64,000 nucleotides of DNA from Lumbricus rubellus (GCA_945859605.1 OX243827.1:25148002-25212001); one strand, 5' to 3'. Positions 21,701-30,558 are shown, counted from the first letter of the stretch. The notes: a model not told the origin generated them from the sequence alone. Program-made: numbers and translations.

Positions 21701-23869
21701 TGGGTGTCCATCTAACCCCACTGTCCATCTTTCCCCACTTGACCCTATATGGTTTCTCATCCGTTGGAATAAGTGACTCTTTGGTGCGATCTCACCGATC
21801 TGTGATCTTTGACCGGAATGGATGGAAATCGAGATCTATAATAACGTGTCGTTTATTTAGATTGGAATATTTGCAGAGTTTAAAATGGACACTAATGTAA
21901 TGTTGCCGATGCAGACACTAACATTGCCGATCCGACACCAGCACAAAGTGATAGGCCTAATGATAGAATCGCTCTGCCAGAAGGATTTTTTAGATACGTT
22001 GGCCCAAGCGAAACCTTGGGAAATCCTCTATAAGATAGCTTGATTTCTCTGGCTGCATATCTACACATCCAGAAATTGTATATTATTTTGAACACTGGTT
22101 TGCCTGCTAGTGCAGCTGTGTGGAAAGACTCTTTTCTTTAGGAGGCCGAGTATTTACACCTCTGCGCACATCACTAAGCAGCTTACACTTTGAAATGATG
22201 GTTTTTACGTATGGCTAAGTGGTAGTCTTATGGAAAGCATGTATATAGATTAGTATGACTAAGTGGTAGACTTATGGAGAGCATTGGCTAAGTGGTAGAC
22301 TTATGAATAGCATGTATAAAATTGTATAGGCTATAGATTAGTAGTTACACTGCTTGTACTGCTTAACACTGTTTAACGGGAAATGGCATGTGCTTTTTTA
22401 GTCATTAAACTTTAAAACTTATCGAAAAGTATTGGTAAAAGTATTGGTATTGGTATTGCAATACTTTAAAAAAATAGTATTGGTATTGGTATTGCCAATA
22501 CTTTTATTAGTAAGTATTGGTATTGGTATTGCCAATACTTTTTTCCAGTATTGTTAACAGCCCTGAAAAATACATAGCTGGAAATTAAGAAAACGGGTAT
22601 TTTTTCAAAGATGTTTCTTAATGCAAATTTTTCAGTTTCATTTTGTGTATTATTTTAATATTAATAGTTTCCTGAGTGCGAAAAATTTGTTAAAAATTTC
22701 AAAAGTAGATGTTAAAAGTAGGTTCATGAAGGGCAGTATGTGTATTTTTTCTATAGAAATTTGTAAATGTAAATTTCTGACTTTCACTGTGTTTTTCATT
22801 CGTATCGTTAGTGTTTTAATGCGAAGAAATTTGTTAAAAGCCCAAAAGTAGCAGTTATAAAAATAGGTGTCACTTTTCCAGGGGGGGGGGGGGGGCAAGT
22901 GCCCCTTGCCCCTATGTGCGGGCGCCCATGTTTGTGACTCTGTTGCGTGTTTGTGACTCTCTTGTACGTTTATGACTCTGTTGCATGTTTGCGACTGTGT
23001 GACGCAGGAACCGCTACAAAAGTCGTCACCGACCTGACTCTGCCATCTACACAGGAGCCTGTTCTGAGTTCGAGTTTCGCCAGGACCTCGTTGGCGCCAA
23101 CACAGCACTTGTCCCGAAGCCGAACGGTCCACCAGGGACCGGGGGGTCGTCGCTGCTCGTCCCTCTCCCTTCGGCCTCATCCTCCTCGAAGCCGCGCCGC
23201 CCGTCCACCGATCTCCTCATGCCCGTACGCGACAACACCTACGCCGTCGATCGCTGCATGGAGTCGCGGCCTCTCCCGGCGATCCCAGACGCGGCGGGCA
23301 CGAATCCATCCATCCAGCGAGACCATCTCAACCGAGTCATGGTCCAGATTCACCCGAGCATGGAGACCGTCAGCTCGAACCAGGCTCGGCCGACGATCGT
23401 CTGCAGGGGAGGTGTCGGTCCCGGACCGGGGAGGGCGATGCCACCGCCGGCACATGCGGGCAGCCCTGGGCATCACCCTCATCGGGGGCAGGCGGTTGCA
23501 TCAGCGCCTGGTGGACCGGCGGCGTTGGCCTTACACGGCGACAATCACCATTACTTTATTCTCGATCCGGACGTCTTAGTTGAGGAGCCGGCGTGTCCGG
23601 AACATTCGTCTGGTTACCAGTCAATGGAGGGTCCAACGACGGGGGTTGCCGTGCCCCATCGTAGGTCCCCTGCCGGAACGCAGGAACCCCCTGCAGCGGG
23701 TCAGGGGAGAGTGGGCCACCCACCACCGCCCGTGCACGGGCAGGGGAGTGGCGGAGCTAACGGCATACAACTGCGACCGATCAGAGAGGGCTCCTCGAAC
23801 CCGCAGAAGAAAGCGAATCCTACGCAGAGCGGTGGTGGTAGTAACAGTGGCATCGGCAGTTGGCCCTAA
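9691..23869 (+). CDS. SUEL lectin-CUB-sushi type I membrane receptor, six exons (spliced)
   Basis: Join of 9691-9790, 12063-12380, 15482-15931, 16645-16878, 19880-19961 and 23008-23869: 2046 nt, 681 residues plus TAA. All introns are GT-AG and every junction keeps frame. Order: hydrophobic N-terminus (about 1-20), SUEL/rhamnose-binding lectin domain (about 38-139, eight cysteines, ATYGR motif), CUB domain (about 145-289), short CCP-like module (293-339, five cysteines), stalk, transmembrane helix (369-393), and a Pro/Ser-rich cytoplasmic tail (394-681). An in-frame stop lies upstream of the ATG at 9652-9654. SUEL domains bind rhamnose or galactose and CUB/CCP modules mediate extracellular contacts, so a cell-surface glycan-recognition or adhesion receptor is inferred. 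I recognise no named orthologue; EVA-1 proteins have SUEL domains and a TM segment but no CUB. A 5' non-coding exon upstream is possible. Confidence 0.85.
10276..11085. repeat. Tandem duplication of a ~404-bp GT-rich unit
   Basis: CATAATTAAATTGTGTGCTA begins both copies (about 10275 and 10679). The copies are closely similar, with small indels, and lie in intron 1 of the receptor. Confidence 0.8.
11110..11465 (-). pseudogene. Degenerate coding fragment (possible processed pseudogene)
   Basis: Minus-strand frame reads EDLKNWEGYDILEHGTFNYS and on through an Ala-rich stretch to KPGIATADAA, then meets a stop. A second frame continues with a protein-like segment containing EKMDDDDAYIAAMLEVFN. One frameshift between them would explain both. 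It lies in intron 1 of the receptor in antisense. The parent gene was not recognised; CAG/GCT repeats in the middle could also mimic coding sequence. Confidence 0.3.
11992..12030. repeat. Left arm of 39-bp inverted repeat around receptor exon 2
   Basis: Perfect reverse complement of 13087-13125, with weaker similarity further out. It ends 32 bases before exon 2. Confidence 0.85.
12063..12380 (+). CDS. Receptor exon 2: SUEL/rhamnose-binding lectin domain
   Basis: Acceptor tttattttcag, donor AAAG|GTAAGA, phase 1-1, so the exon is skippable in frame. Residues 34-140 carry exactly eight cysteines (39, 48, 78, 90, 102, 108, 123, 137), the ATYGR motif at 60-64, CSGRRSC at 102-108 and a terminal YRC, all typical of the SUEL/RBL fold. 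The usual DPC motif is replaced by NKC (121-123). A low-complexity Ser/Ala and poly-Gln loop (65-89) from a CAG/CAT-type repeat interrupts the domain. One N-glycosylation sequon (NIT, 93-95). Confidence 0.88.
12478..13060. repeat. 202-bp tandem repeat, 2.9 copies
   Basis: Units start at 12478, 12680 and 12882 with GTTGACAGGT and are nearly identical. Lies in receptor intron 2. Confidence 0.9.
13087..13125. repeat. Right arm of 39-bp inverted repeat
   Basis: Perfect complement of 11992-12030; lies 706 bases after exon 2. Confidence 0.85.
14206..14408 (+). mobile_element. tRNA-derived SINE with LINE-like tail
   Basis: Head GGGGCGCGGTGGTGTAGTGG (A-box region), a B-box-like GGTTCGAGG, a body GACCTTGGGCAAGTCCTTCA, and a 3' tail GGGAGCGCCTCTGAGTAG...TGGCGCTATAA identical in type to the LINE tails. 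In receptor intron 2. Confidence 0.8.
14990..15080 (+). repeat. tRNA-like retroposon fragment with G-rich run
   Basis: TTTGGTGTAGTGGTTAGCTAACTTGG resembles a tRNA A-box end. A run of G interrupted by single bases follows, then ATCAAATCCC. A related fragment is at 47425-47520. Confidence 0.4.
15325..15432 (+). mobile_element. LINE 3' tail with (GAAT)n
   Basis: GGGAGCGTCTCTGAGTAG, GTGCTATATAAATTC and a GAAT repeat, about 50 bases before receptor exon 3. Confidence 0.7.
15482..15931 (+). CDS. Receptor exon 3: CUB domain
   Basis: Acceptor cttctttacag, donor CAAG|GTCTGT, phase 1-1. The translation has a cysteine, a TGDHGYLASVV-like strand, then CPWLIEVPAGQGINLTLIDF, the hallmark C-x-W-x-I...I-x-L...F core of CUB domains, two more cysteines (DRCPRL and SPVCGG) and a terminal FLVYYQ strand. 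At about 150 residues it is longer than a standard 110-residue CUB because of a Pro/Arg-rich loop in the middle (residues around 212-230). Confidence 0.85.
16182..16400 (+). mobile_element. Diverged copy of the CATGGGCGCC hAT-like MITE
   Basis: Left end CATGGGCGCCTGC and interior blocks (GGAAATTAAGA, TTTCTCAGTTT) follow the order of 5065-5523; the right end is lost. In receptor intron 3. Confidence 0.5.
16645..16878 (+). CDS. Receptor exon 4: sushi/CCP-like module and stalk
   Basis: Acceptor ctgtaacag, donor CTTA|GTAAGT, phase 1-1. Starts GCPDITPPPN and ends NKWVGDVVGKCP, the opening CP and closing W...P-C pattern of CCP modules. It is short (about 47 residues between first and last cysteine) and has five cysteines, one more than the canonical four, so it may be a divergent or partial CCP. 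A 28-residue Ser/Pro/Ala stalk follows before the membrane. Confidence 0.75.
16930..16965. repeat. (TTAA)n microsatellite
   Basis: AATTAATTAATT run in receptor intron 4. Confidence 0.85.
18003..18625. repeat. Diverged minisatellite, GAGCTAATGTTGACTCTAGT-like units
   Basis: About fifteen degenerate units built on TAATGTTGACTCTA/AGTATTAT in receptor intron 4. Confidence 0.65.
18818..19249. mobile_element. hAT-type MITE
   Basis: Termini CAGCGGTTCCCAACC and GGGAACCACTG, typical hAT ends, flanked by 8-bp duplications CTATAGGT and CTCTAGGT (one mismatch). It contains an inverted copy of the ATTACG-tailed retroposon. Confidence 0.75.
19131..19231 (-). repeat. Retroposon fragment with ATTACG tail, copy 2 (nested)
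   Basis: Reverse complement of the family seen at 8879-8970 and 24816-24910, inside the hAT MITE. Confidence 0.6.
19482..19700 (+). mobile_element. tRNA-derived SINE with LINE-like tail
   Basis: Same family as 14206-14408 (GCGGTGGTGTAGTGG head, ATTCGAATCCACC B box, GGGAGCGCCTCT tail). In receptor intron 4. Confidence 0.75.
19880..19961 (+). CDS. Receptor exon 5: transmembrane helix
   Basis: Acceptor cttgctgtag, donor AAGAA|GTAAGT; enters in phase 1 and leaves in phase 2. Encodes about 25 uninterrupted hydrophobic residues (VLITLVVAVTIIIGVV and following) ending CLKK, a stop-transfer signal on the cytoplasmic side. This sets a type I topology. Confidence 0.85.
20365..20450. repeat. 18-bp minisatellite, left part
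   Basis: Units of GTGACTCTGTTGCGTGTTT, continued at 22931-23000 after the transposon insertion. Confidence 0.75.
20543..22565. mobile_element. Middle hAT element of the nest
   Basis: Ends CAGGGCTGTTAA and TTAACAGCCCTG with perfect 8-bp duplications AAAAATAC (20535-20542, 22566-22573). Subterminal GTATCGC/GGTATTG repeats on both sides. No transposase frame, so non-autonomous. Confidence 0.85.
20722..21745. mobile_element. Inner element with TGGACA inverted repeats
   Basis: Flanked by TA. Ends GGGTAGAGAGGGGGAAGTTG and, inverted, GGGTCAAGTGGGGAAAGATG. It contains many GGGGTAAGATGGACA units in both orientations, including adjacent head-to-head pairs. No open frame. Confidence 0.65.
22931..23000. 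repeat. 18-bp minisatellite, right part
   Basis: Continues the 20365-20450 array and ends just before the acceptor of receptor exon 6. Confidence 0.75.
23008..23869 (+). CDS. Receptor exon 6: cytoplasmic tail and stop codon
   Basis: Acceptor actgtgtgacgcag, stop TAA at 23867-23869. Encodes a basic juxtamembrane NRYKSRHR and a ~285-residue disordered, Pro/Ser/Gly-rich tail. Visible motifs: RPLPAIP (482-488), matching the class I SH3 ligand pattern; NTYAV (Y473); HYFIL (Y577); and SGYQSM (Y598), a YxxM motif of the type bound by PI3K p85 SH2 domains. The exon is much more GC-rich than its surroundings and overlaps long open frames in other registers, but only this frame continues from the TM exon. 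Confidence 0.82.
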
Positions 23870-24092
23870 CAACCCAATAGGAGCAGAGAGAGATACCCGT
23901 GTAATAATTATCATAGAGCATCATAAGTTTTCCTCCCCGAGAGGAAAAAAACAGTGGGGGCTTGTTTCTCTAAGGAGAAGAGCGGCTGGGTGTGTGCAGG
24001 AATCAGAGCCCGGGTTCTCTGTATTAGTCTACCTATATAGATCAATTTCCTCAAACAAACAAGCAATCGTTTTTCTCAGAAAAACAAACGCA

Positions 24093-24098
24093 AATAAA
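24093..24098 (+). terminator. Candidate proximal polyadenylation signal AATAAA of the receptor gene
   Basis: AATAAA about 225 bases after the receptor stop codon, followed by ordinary 3' UTR-like sequence. It competes with the AATAAA at 24388. Confidence 0.4.
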
Positions 24099-24387
24099 CG
24101 ATTCGCAAGCAGCTGTTGTCAGACCTAGGCCTATAATACGACTAATTAATCTGCATAGATGACATAAGTGTTGCTTGCATTTATCGTTGCATAATTATGA
24201 CAGCTCGCCGCTTAAAATGCGTTTGCATAGGCCAACACTTTGCCAAAAACTGCATAATGACGTCAATGGATACGGTCTGCAATATCATTGCTTCTATACG
24301 ACAAACGGTTGTAACTTTTGCGGAATTTATTTTAATTATTTGATGGGAAATTAGTCCTCCCACTCGTCACTCGTTTATTCGACTGTA

Positions 24388-24393
24388 AATAAA
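24388..24393 (+). terminator. Candidate distal polyadenylation signal AATAAA of the receptor gene
   Basis: AATAAA about 520 bases after the stop codon, directly before a tRNA-like retroposon (24409 on). No 3' end evidence is available to choose between the two signals. Confidence 0.4.
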
Positions 24394-24408
24394 GCAGCTC
24401 CTATAGTT

Positions 24409-24490
24409 GACCCGGATAGCTGCATCGGTTACGGTGCACGTCGCATGCGATTCTGTGCGAGGGGCTCCCGGTTCGCCTCCCCCGACAGTG
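24409..24490 (+). repeat. tRNA-like retroposon
   Basis: GACCCGGATAGCTGCATCGG with A-box spacing, then CCCGGTTCGCCTCCC as B box. Anticodon and acceptor arms are not convincing for a real tRNA. Confidence 0.45.
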
Positions 24491-24815
24491 GGTGGCCTAT
24501 TTTGGATATCTAAATCTCGGGCCAGCACGGCCCTTAGTGGGGGCCGTAAAATGGCGTGGCATCCCTTGTAATGGGGCGGCGGTGGTGAAGGATCTCACCC
24601 TATCAGTTAATTGCAGAATTTACAGAGTCCCAAGGCCATACATTCACCGTAGAAAACCATGTGTAGTGTGCAATTTTACTGCATTCATGTAGGCATACAA
24701 TTTTGCATAGGCAGCTTACGCTAAGCGAGCTATAGCTATTGCTGACGCAATCGCTTTCAATGAATTCATATCTCGCAACTCGACCCGGACCACCACGGAC
24801 TACTCTCACGGACAA

Positions 24816-24990
24816 CCCTTCCGACTCAACGCAGCGCTCGTGAATAAGCTGGTGCCCCGCGCTTGGCTTTCAAGTAGCGCTTTAGAAATTTGGAGATTAC
24901 GATTACGCGAAGAGATAAGGAGCACTGCAATGAAAGGAAGAGCCCCAAGAAGAGACGCTGTATAAATTCTGATTGATTGGTAGATTGATT
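24816..24990 (+). repeat. Retroposon fragment with ATTACG tail, copy 3, followed by a LINE tail remnant
   Basis: CGCAGCGCTCGTGAATAAGC and GATTACGATTACG, then GCTGTATAAATTCTGATTGATTG, a LINE tail relic. Confidence 0.55.
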
Positions 24991-25440
24991 GACATACCTG
25001 GTTGATCGTGGCATTAGGCTATACTTCACTGGATTACCGATGTGGTGTCTGTGCCTCACCCGCATAAAGTTACTGATGACAAGACGATTCAATCTTTTTC
25101 TGATGTGTGTTTCCGCAGAGGCATTTCAACAAACGTGCTACGGTACCTTTAGCCTACCGTTTAGAAACTGCATGATCGTAGAAGGAATTCAGATCATACG
25201 GCCGGTATACGAAAATATTATTTCAGACAAACATCTAGGCTAAACATCTGTGGCGAATAGCATATAAGGTCAAAGGTCGAGTGAGTTCATGACCTGTTTC
25301 GTGTACATTGCGAACAGTGAGATTTGTTTTCGATAAAACATTTGAAGAGTTCGCCATTATTTTTATTTTCAGGTAGGCCTATATACTAGTATATAGGCCT
25401 ATCGTGTCTTTGGTGAATTTGTTTGCTTGTAGGCTATGTG
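24991..25440. other. Non-coding sequence with a 28-bp palindrome
   Basis: No gene; contains the perfect palindrome at 25374-25401. Confidence 0.5.
25374..25401. repeat. Perfect 28-bp palindrome built on TAGGCCTA
   Basis: Begins TAGGCCTATATACT and is its own reverse complement without a spacer. Confidence 0.9.
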
Positions 25441-25668
25441 CACTTGTTATAGCGCCGCCTCAAGCCCGCCACTCAGAGGAGCTCCCGACTGCAGCGCGAA
25501 CACTGCATCGGAGTTTCACGCCGAGCAATTGCGAGTGAAGGACTTGCCCAAGGTCCCTACGAGGCTACGAGGTGACTTGATGTGGATTCGAACCTGCAAC
25601 CCTTCCGGCTGCAAGGCAACGAACATACCCACTACTGTCACTACACCACCGCCGCCCGCGTTTGTGTG
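25441..25668 (-). mobile_element. tRNA-derived SINE
   Basis: Reverse orientation of the 14206 family: LINE-like tail at the left, B box and GGTGGTGTAGTG head at the right. Confidence 0.75.
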
Positions 25669-25746
25669 TAGCGCAATTGTATAGCTGACAACTTAGGCTA
25701 TGTAGCCTAGCGCATATAGATAATTATGTCCTAAAGCCAAATTCTC

Positions 25747-25835
<89 letters not shown>

Positions 25836-25856
25836 CCTCTCTCTCTCTCTCTCCCT

Positions 25857-25925
<69 letters not shown>

Positions 25926-25943
25926 TCTCTCTCTCTCTCCCTC

Positions 25944-26010
<67 letters not shown>
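25747..26010. repeat. (CT)n microsatellite
   Basis: About 260 bp of CT with CCCT and TTCT variants. Confidence 0.95.
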
Positions 26011-26013
<3 letters not shown>

Positions 26014-26585
26014 CTACCGCTTTCTCTTATAGATCCACTGACAGGCTTAACCCCTTCGTTACCCTTGACGACAGTGGCAACATTCAGACATTTTGCTGCG
26101 TATGTCCTTCTCTATATGGAATGCGTTTCCTAATACTCTACGGCTCTACGCCCTACTATCCTCTATCATCTTTAGCTATAGGCCTAGGCTATAATTATTA
26201 TTATTTTCACCTCAAAAGTTACTTTTCTCTGGGGTGGGCCGTGGGGATTCTTAATAGCTTTTCCAACGTGGAACATGCAAGTAGACAAAAAATCTAACTA
26301 TCTACTCGAAATATGCAGTCATCAACATTAATTATTTGTCAAGTAGCCTACATGTAGCTTATCATGCTAGGCATCATCAGCCAATTAGCGGAGATGGGTA
26401 CGAAAAAAGGATCTCTGTTATGTTGATCATTTGTCAAAGCCGATGCTTCTCCTGCTGTTCATCCAAGTCTTATCATGTCCTCATTTATATCAATTGTTGG
26501 CTAATTATCCAGATGCTCCCAAAGATATTTCAGCATGAAATCACGAGTTTAGTTTCAGAGCTTTTGTTTGTTTGTTTGTAAACGT
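26011..26585. other. Non-coding sequence
   Basis: No supported feature. Confidence 0.5.
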
Positions 26586-26798
26586 GCACTTGTTATAGCG
26601 CCCCTTCAAGCTCTCTTCTCAGAGGCGCTCCCGACTGCAGCGCGGACACAGCACCGGAGTTTCACGCCGAAGCGCTGAGCAATTGCGAGTGAAGACTTGC
26701 CCAAGGTCCCTACACGATGACTTGAGGTGGATTCGAATCTGCAATCCTCCGGCTGCAAGGCGACGAACATACCCACTACACCACCACACCCCACAAAT
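26586..26798 (-). mobile_element. tRNA-derived SINE
   Basis: Same family, reverse orientation; complete from GTTATAGCGCCCCTTCAAG to the GTGGTGTAGTGG head. Confidence 0.78.
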
Positions 26799-27248
26799 TG
26801 CATTAAATGAATTTGTATAACGCCTTTTCAATATGCAATCCTGTACACATTTCCAAGAGCTGCATAGATGGTTAGTATCATTTGCGGTTCTCAAATGCAA
26901 ACCCATAATAATAATACACATGGCAGACAAAAAACACAATAGGCTAATATTATATAGCACAAGTATAACACACACAATTTGTTCATTGAGATCACACCAC
27001 ATACAAAACTTATTATTTAAACTAAACTATAAAATCATCAACATCATCTCACAACACAACAATCTCTACTACATCTCTCTCAACGAAAATTAACGGCCAC
27101 ATAATTATCCGACTAATAAATTAACTAATTATTAAATTAATTAATGCCGACAGTGCTACGAATGCAAATACGAATGCTAATTAATACTACTCGTAAGCTA
27201 TACTACATAGTAATGGTAATATTAACAAACAATAATAATAATAATAAT
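26799..27248. other. Non-coding AT-rich sequence
   Basis: No supported feature; ends in a short ATA repeat. Confidence 0.5.
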
Positions 27249-27545
27249 AATAATATAGAACCTCATTCTAAACTGGCTTCCATGCCATCTGCAAGATGAG
27301 ATTCTTCCTTTGTTCCCACGACTGCTCTTGTCCAACATCGGGCGTTTGCTGTGGTTTGTTTCCTCCATTTGGAATGACCTTTCTCCATCAATAAGGGCGA
27401 AACTGCTAATGGCTCATTTTCCCTCATCTGTCCTCGTTCTGTGAAAGCTTCACCCCCGTCCTCCAGAGTATCAGTGCTGAGAGCGTCTCTGAATACTGTA
27501 GTCATCTCTTCAATTTCAAGAGGCGCTATATAAATCTATAGTTAC
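27249..27545 (+). mobile_element. LINE 3' end fragment
   Basis: Decayed reverse transcriptase C-terminus (VSSIWNDLSPSI), then GAGAGCGTCTCTGAATA and GGCGCTATATAAAT. Confidence 0.65.
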
Positions 27546-27984
27546 ACCATGCTACTACTTTCCAAGCCTCAATTTCACAAGAAGATGAATACCAAGCTGA
27601 TAAGTCACATGTTGGCTCTTGAGTAGTCATGTCGAGTTTCCTTGGAGATACGCTTTATAATAAAACACAAAATAATACTGCACAAGAGAATAATAAGAAA
27701 ACTTCTGAGCATCAACATTGCACAATGTTGGAGAGAGAGAGAGAGAGGGACAGAGTTTTCCAACATTTGGGAGCTTCTATCAACGAACTTGGACAGATTA
27801 GTCACTGCCAAAAAAGTTAAAGCATCCAAAAACAATTTGCCATAATAATTTTCAGTTTAAATTTTATTCGTTAAATTAATTTGTAAAACGCCATTTCAAA
27901 ATGCAATCCTTAAAACATTTCCAAGCTGCACTGGTTTCACAGAATACACTTTGGTCAATCATTACAGTTCAAACAAATCAATAA

Positions 27985-28250
27985 CGTGGTACTGGTCCAG
28001 TTGCCAACAGCAAGCGTTCCCAGGAGAACAAAATGGAGTTCTATTGTGAAGAAACTGCTTTCTCCGTGGCTGGCCCTGCGACCTGGAATGAGCTCCCTGT
28101 TATCCTTCGTCAAATACCTATTAGCCTTTCTACTTCTACTTCATTTCTTTCTCTTCTCAAGACTGTCTTATTTGATCGGGGTTGGACTGGGAGCGCTCCT
28201 GAGTAGTAACCTTGAAGGAGCGCTATATCAAATTCTCAGTAAATAAATAA
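27985..28250 (+). mobile_element. LINE 3' end fragment
   Basis: Frame with FSVAGPATWNELPVILRQ, then LLKTVLFD, then GGGAGCGCTCCTGAGTAG and GAGCGCTATATCAAATTC. Confidence 0.75.
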
Positions 28251-28469
28251 AAATAGATATATCTACTACATCTCGTTGAGTTCTGTTTCGCAAAGCAGCT
28301 GTTGAAACTTGAAAGAAAGTGGCAGTAGAAGTCAATCCATTGATGATTAAAGCAATGCAGTAGTCACTAAGCATTGCATGCAGCACAGATCCTAAAAGCT
28401 TAATTTAAGTTTACATCACAACAAAAAAACACTTAAGCGGCACCTGCTATCTAGACGAATGTGGTCATA

Positions 28470-28835
28470 ATACGACTACGTTTGATACAACACAATTGCA
28501 TTTGATAAAATACAACCGTATTTATTCCAATAAAATACAGCTGTAAATATGATACGATAAAACTGTATTTGATACAACTGTACTTGATACAATACAATAC
28601 AGCTCCAATTGGTACAATACAATTGAATTTGATATAATACAACTGTAATTGGTACAATATAATACAATTGTACTTGATACAATACAACTGTACATAATAC
28701 AACACAATTGTATCAGATACAATACAACTGCACTTGCTACAATACAGCTGTACCTGACACAATACAGTACAGCTGTAATTAGTACAATACAATGCAGCTG
28801 TATTTGGAACAATACAATATAGCTGTATTTCCTAA
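28470..28835. repeat. Minisatellite, GATACAATACAACTGTA-like units
   Basis: Units of about 20-34 bp centred on TACAACTGTA/TACAGCTGTA palindromes. Confidence 0.8.
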
Positions 28836-29454
28836 GTACTCCACTCTTTCCAACGCTCACAAGTGAACTCACGAACATCAATGAGCAATGGTGAGCTAAG
28901 GACTGTTGTTTTCATAATTTCAAATTTTTTCAAAATTCACTAGCTTAGGCAGACCACTTAAAACCAGTGCACAGGCTGCATGTGGTTCACAGGCTGGCCA
29001 GTACTAGCATACACCATTCACGCAAATAACAGGATAGACATTGTCAATTTCTAATACCAAAACAACCAAATAAAGCCAAAGTTTTCCATTCTTAAACTTA
29101 ACCACACCGCTCAAGATATCGAGAAATTGCATTCTCTTAAAATTCTAATATAATCACATCGTTTGTCCCTTGCATGATAAATCTTAAAATACAATAATTA
29201 TAATATAATAATTCTTAAATATAACACTATGACCACACTGTTGGTCGCTTACATCAAGCTGGAATCAAATGTTGAAGTCCAAACACCGTAGCCATAATTA
29301 TAATTTGTCTGTAACATGTAGAATATTAAAATTCGAATACTGAAACCAAATCACTTGCGTCTCGCAGCATCCAAACTGCTCTATTGTTTTGAAATGTAAT
29401 ACCACAAACGTGTTTAATACTCATCACTAACAAATGACTCATTCTGCAGCGGCA
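28836..29454. other. Non-coding AT-rich sequence
   Basis: No supported feature. Confidence 0.5.
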
Positions 29455-29818
29455 TTTTAAAATTCCATGCATCTGAAAATTGCATGCATTTAAAAATTGC
29501 ATGCATTTTAAAATTCCATGCATTTAAAAATTCCATGCATTCTAAAATTGCATGCATTTAAAAATTGCATGCATTTAAAAATTCCATGCATTCTAAAATT
29601 GCATGCATTTAAAAATTCCATGCATTTAAAAATTCCATGCATTTAAAAATTCCATGCATTTAAAAATCCACGAAAGTTAAAAATCCACGCAAGTTAAAAT
29701 TCCACGCATTTTAAAATTCCATGCATTTTAAAATTCTACGCATTTTAAAATTTCATGCATTTTAAAATTCCATGCATTTGAAAATTCCACGCATTTTAAA
29801 ATTCCATGCATTCTAAAA
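29455..29818. repeat. 17-bp minisatellite TTTAAAAATTCCATGCA
   Basis: About twenty units with ATGCAT palindromes and CCATGCA/GCATGCA/CCACGCA variants. Confidence 0.85.
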
Positions 29819-30558
29819 CCTCCAACACTATAATCACATTGCCCATCTTTCGCAACATCCACACAACAACACTATGGCTAAACTCAACTTGTTCAAAATT
29901 CATCCAATCAGCTGTTTCAACCGGTTAAAACCTCAGACGAAAGGGTCCGTCCAAATATTACATACACAAGGAGGGGATCACTGGATTTAAACAATTTGTG
30001 TACGTCGAGGGACTGTAGGCATGCAAAATAAATTTCTAGTTATGGTTGTTCAGTTGCATTTGATCACATTATAATTAATTCTTTCCAGATGTAAAACTGT
30101 TCCAAACAGCCAACCGTAACAGTTAACAAATTTTAAATAACAAATATGACGTTTAAAAAAAATAAAAAGTAGCCTACGGTAAAATAAATGCAATTTTGGC
30201 TAGCAAATATGTATAATAAAAAAATATTAACCTACAGTAAAATAAATATTTTACAGATGAATTTAGCTAACTATCTTTTGTAGGGGTGGGTGTAGAGAAA
30301 CTTACTTGCACCTAGACATAGGAGAGTTGGGGGTTCGGCAAAATGTACGAGTCGCAACAGGGGAGGGAGGGTACGTAATTTATAGATGGACCCTCATCAA
30401 CGCAGAGCTGCATCAACCGGTCCAATCTAACCTAACGACATGGCTAACAACGACCACAAATAAATAACAACACTGAAGCCACGTGCGACCGAAAGCGCCA
30501 GCCGACCGAGACAGAGAGATGCGGCCCAACGACGAAAACATTTTCTGACGACGACGAG
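29819..30558. other. Non-coding sequence, probably Gpsm2 3' UTR and flank
   Basis: Lies downstream of the Gpsm2 stop on its strand. I found no clear AATAAA for the minus strand here. Confidence 0.4.

Larger units (their letters stand above)
20451..22930. mobile_element. Outer hAT-like element of a three-level nest
   Basis: Ends CATGGGCGCCCGCAG and GCGGGCGCCCATG with perfect 8-bp duplications TTTGTGAC (20443-20450, 22931-22938). Without the inner insertion it is about 460 bp, like 5065-5523. Confidence 0.85.

Noticed and set aside
22650..24128. Alternative long frames overlapping receptor exon 6 on both strands
   Set aside because: Only one register continues from the transmembrane exon with correct phase; the others are GC-rich shadows.
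24409..24490. Functional tRNA gene
   Set aside because: Box-like motifs only; no convincing cloverleaf.
28441..28835. CRISPR-like array
   Set aside because: Units are contiguous and diverged without unique spacers; it is a eukaryotic minisatellite.
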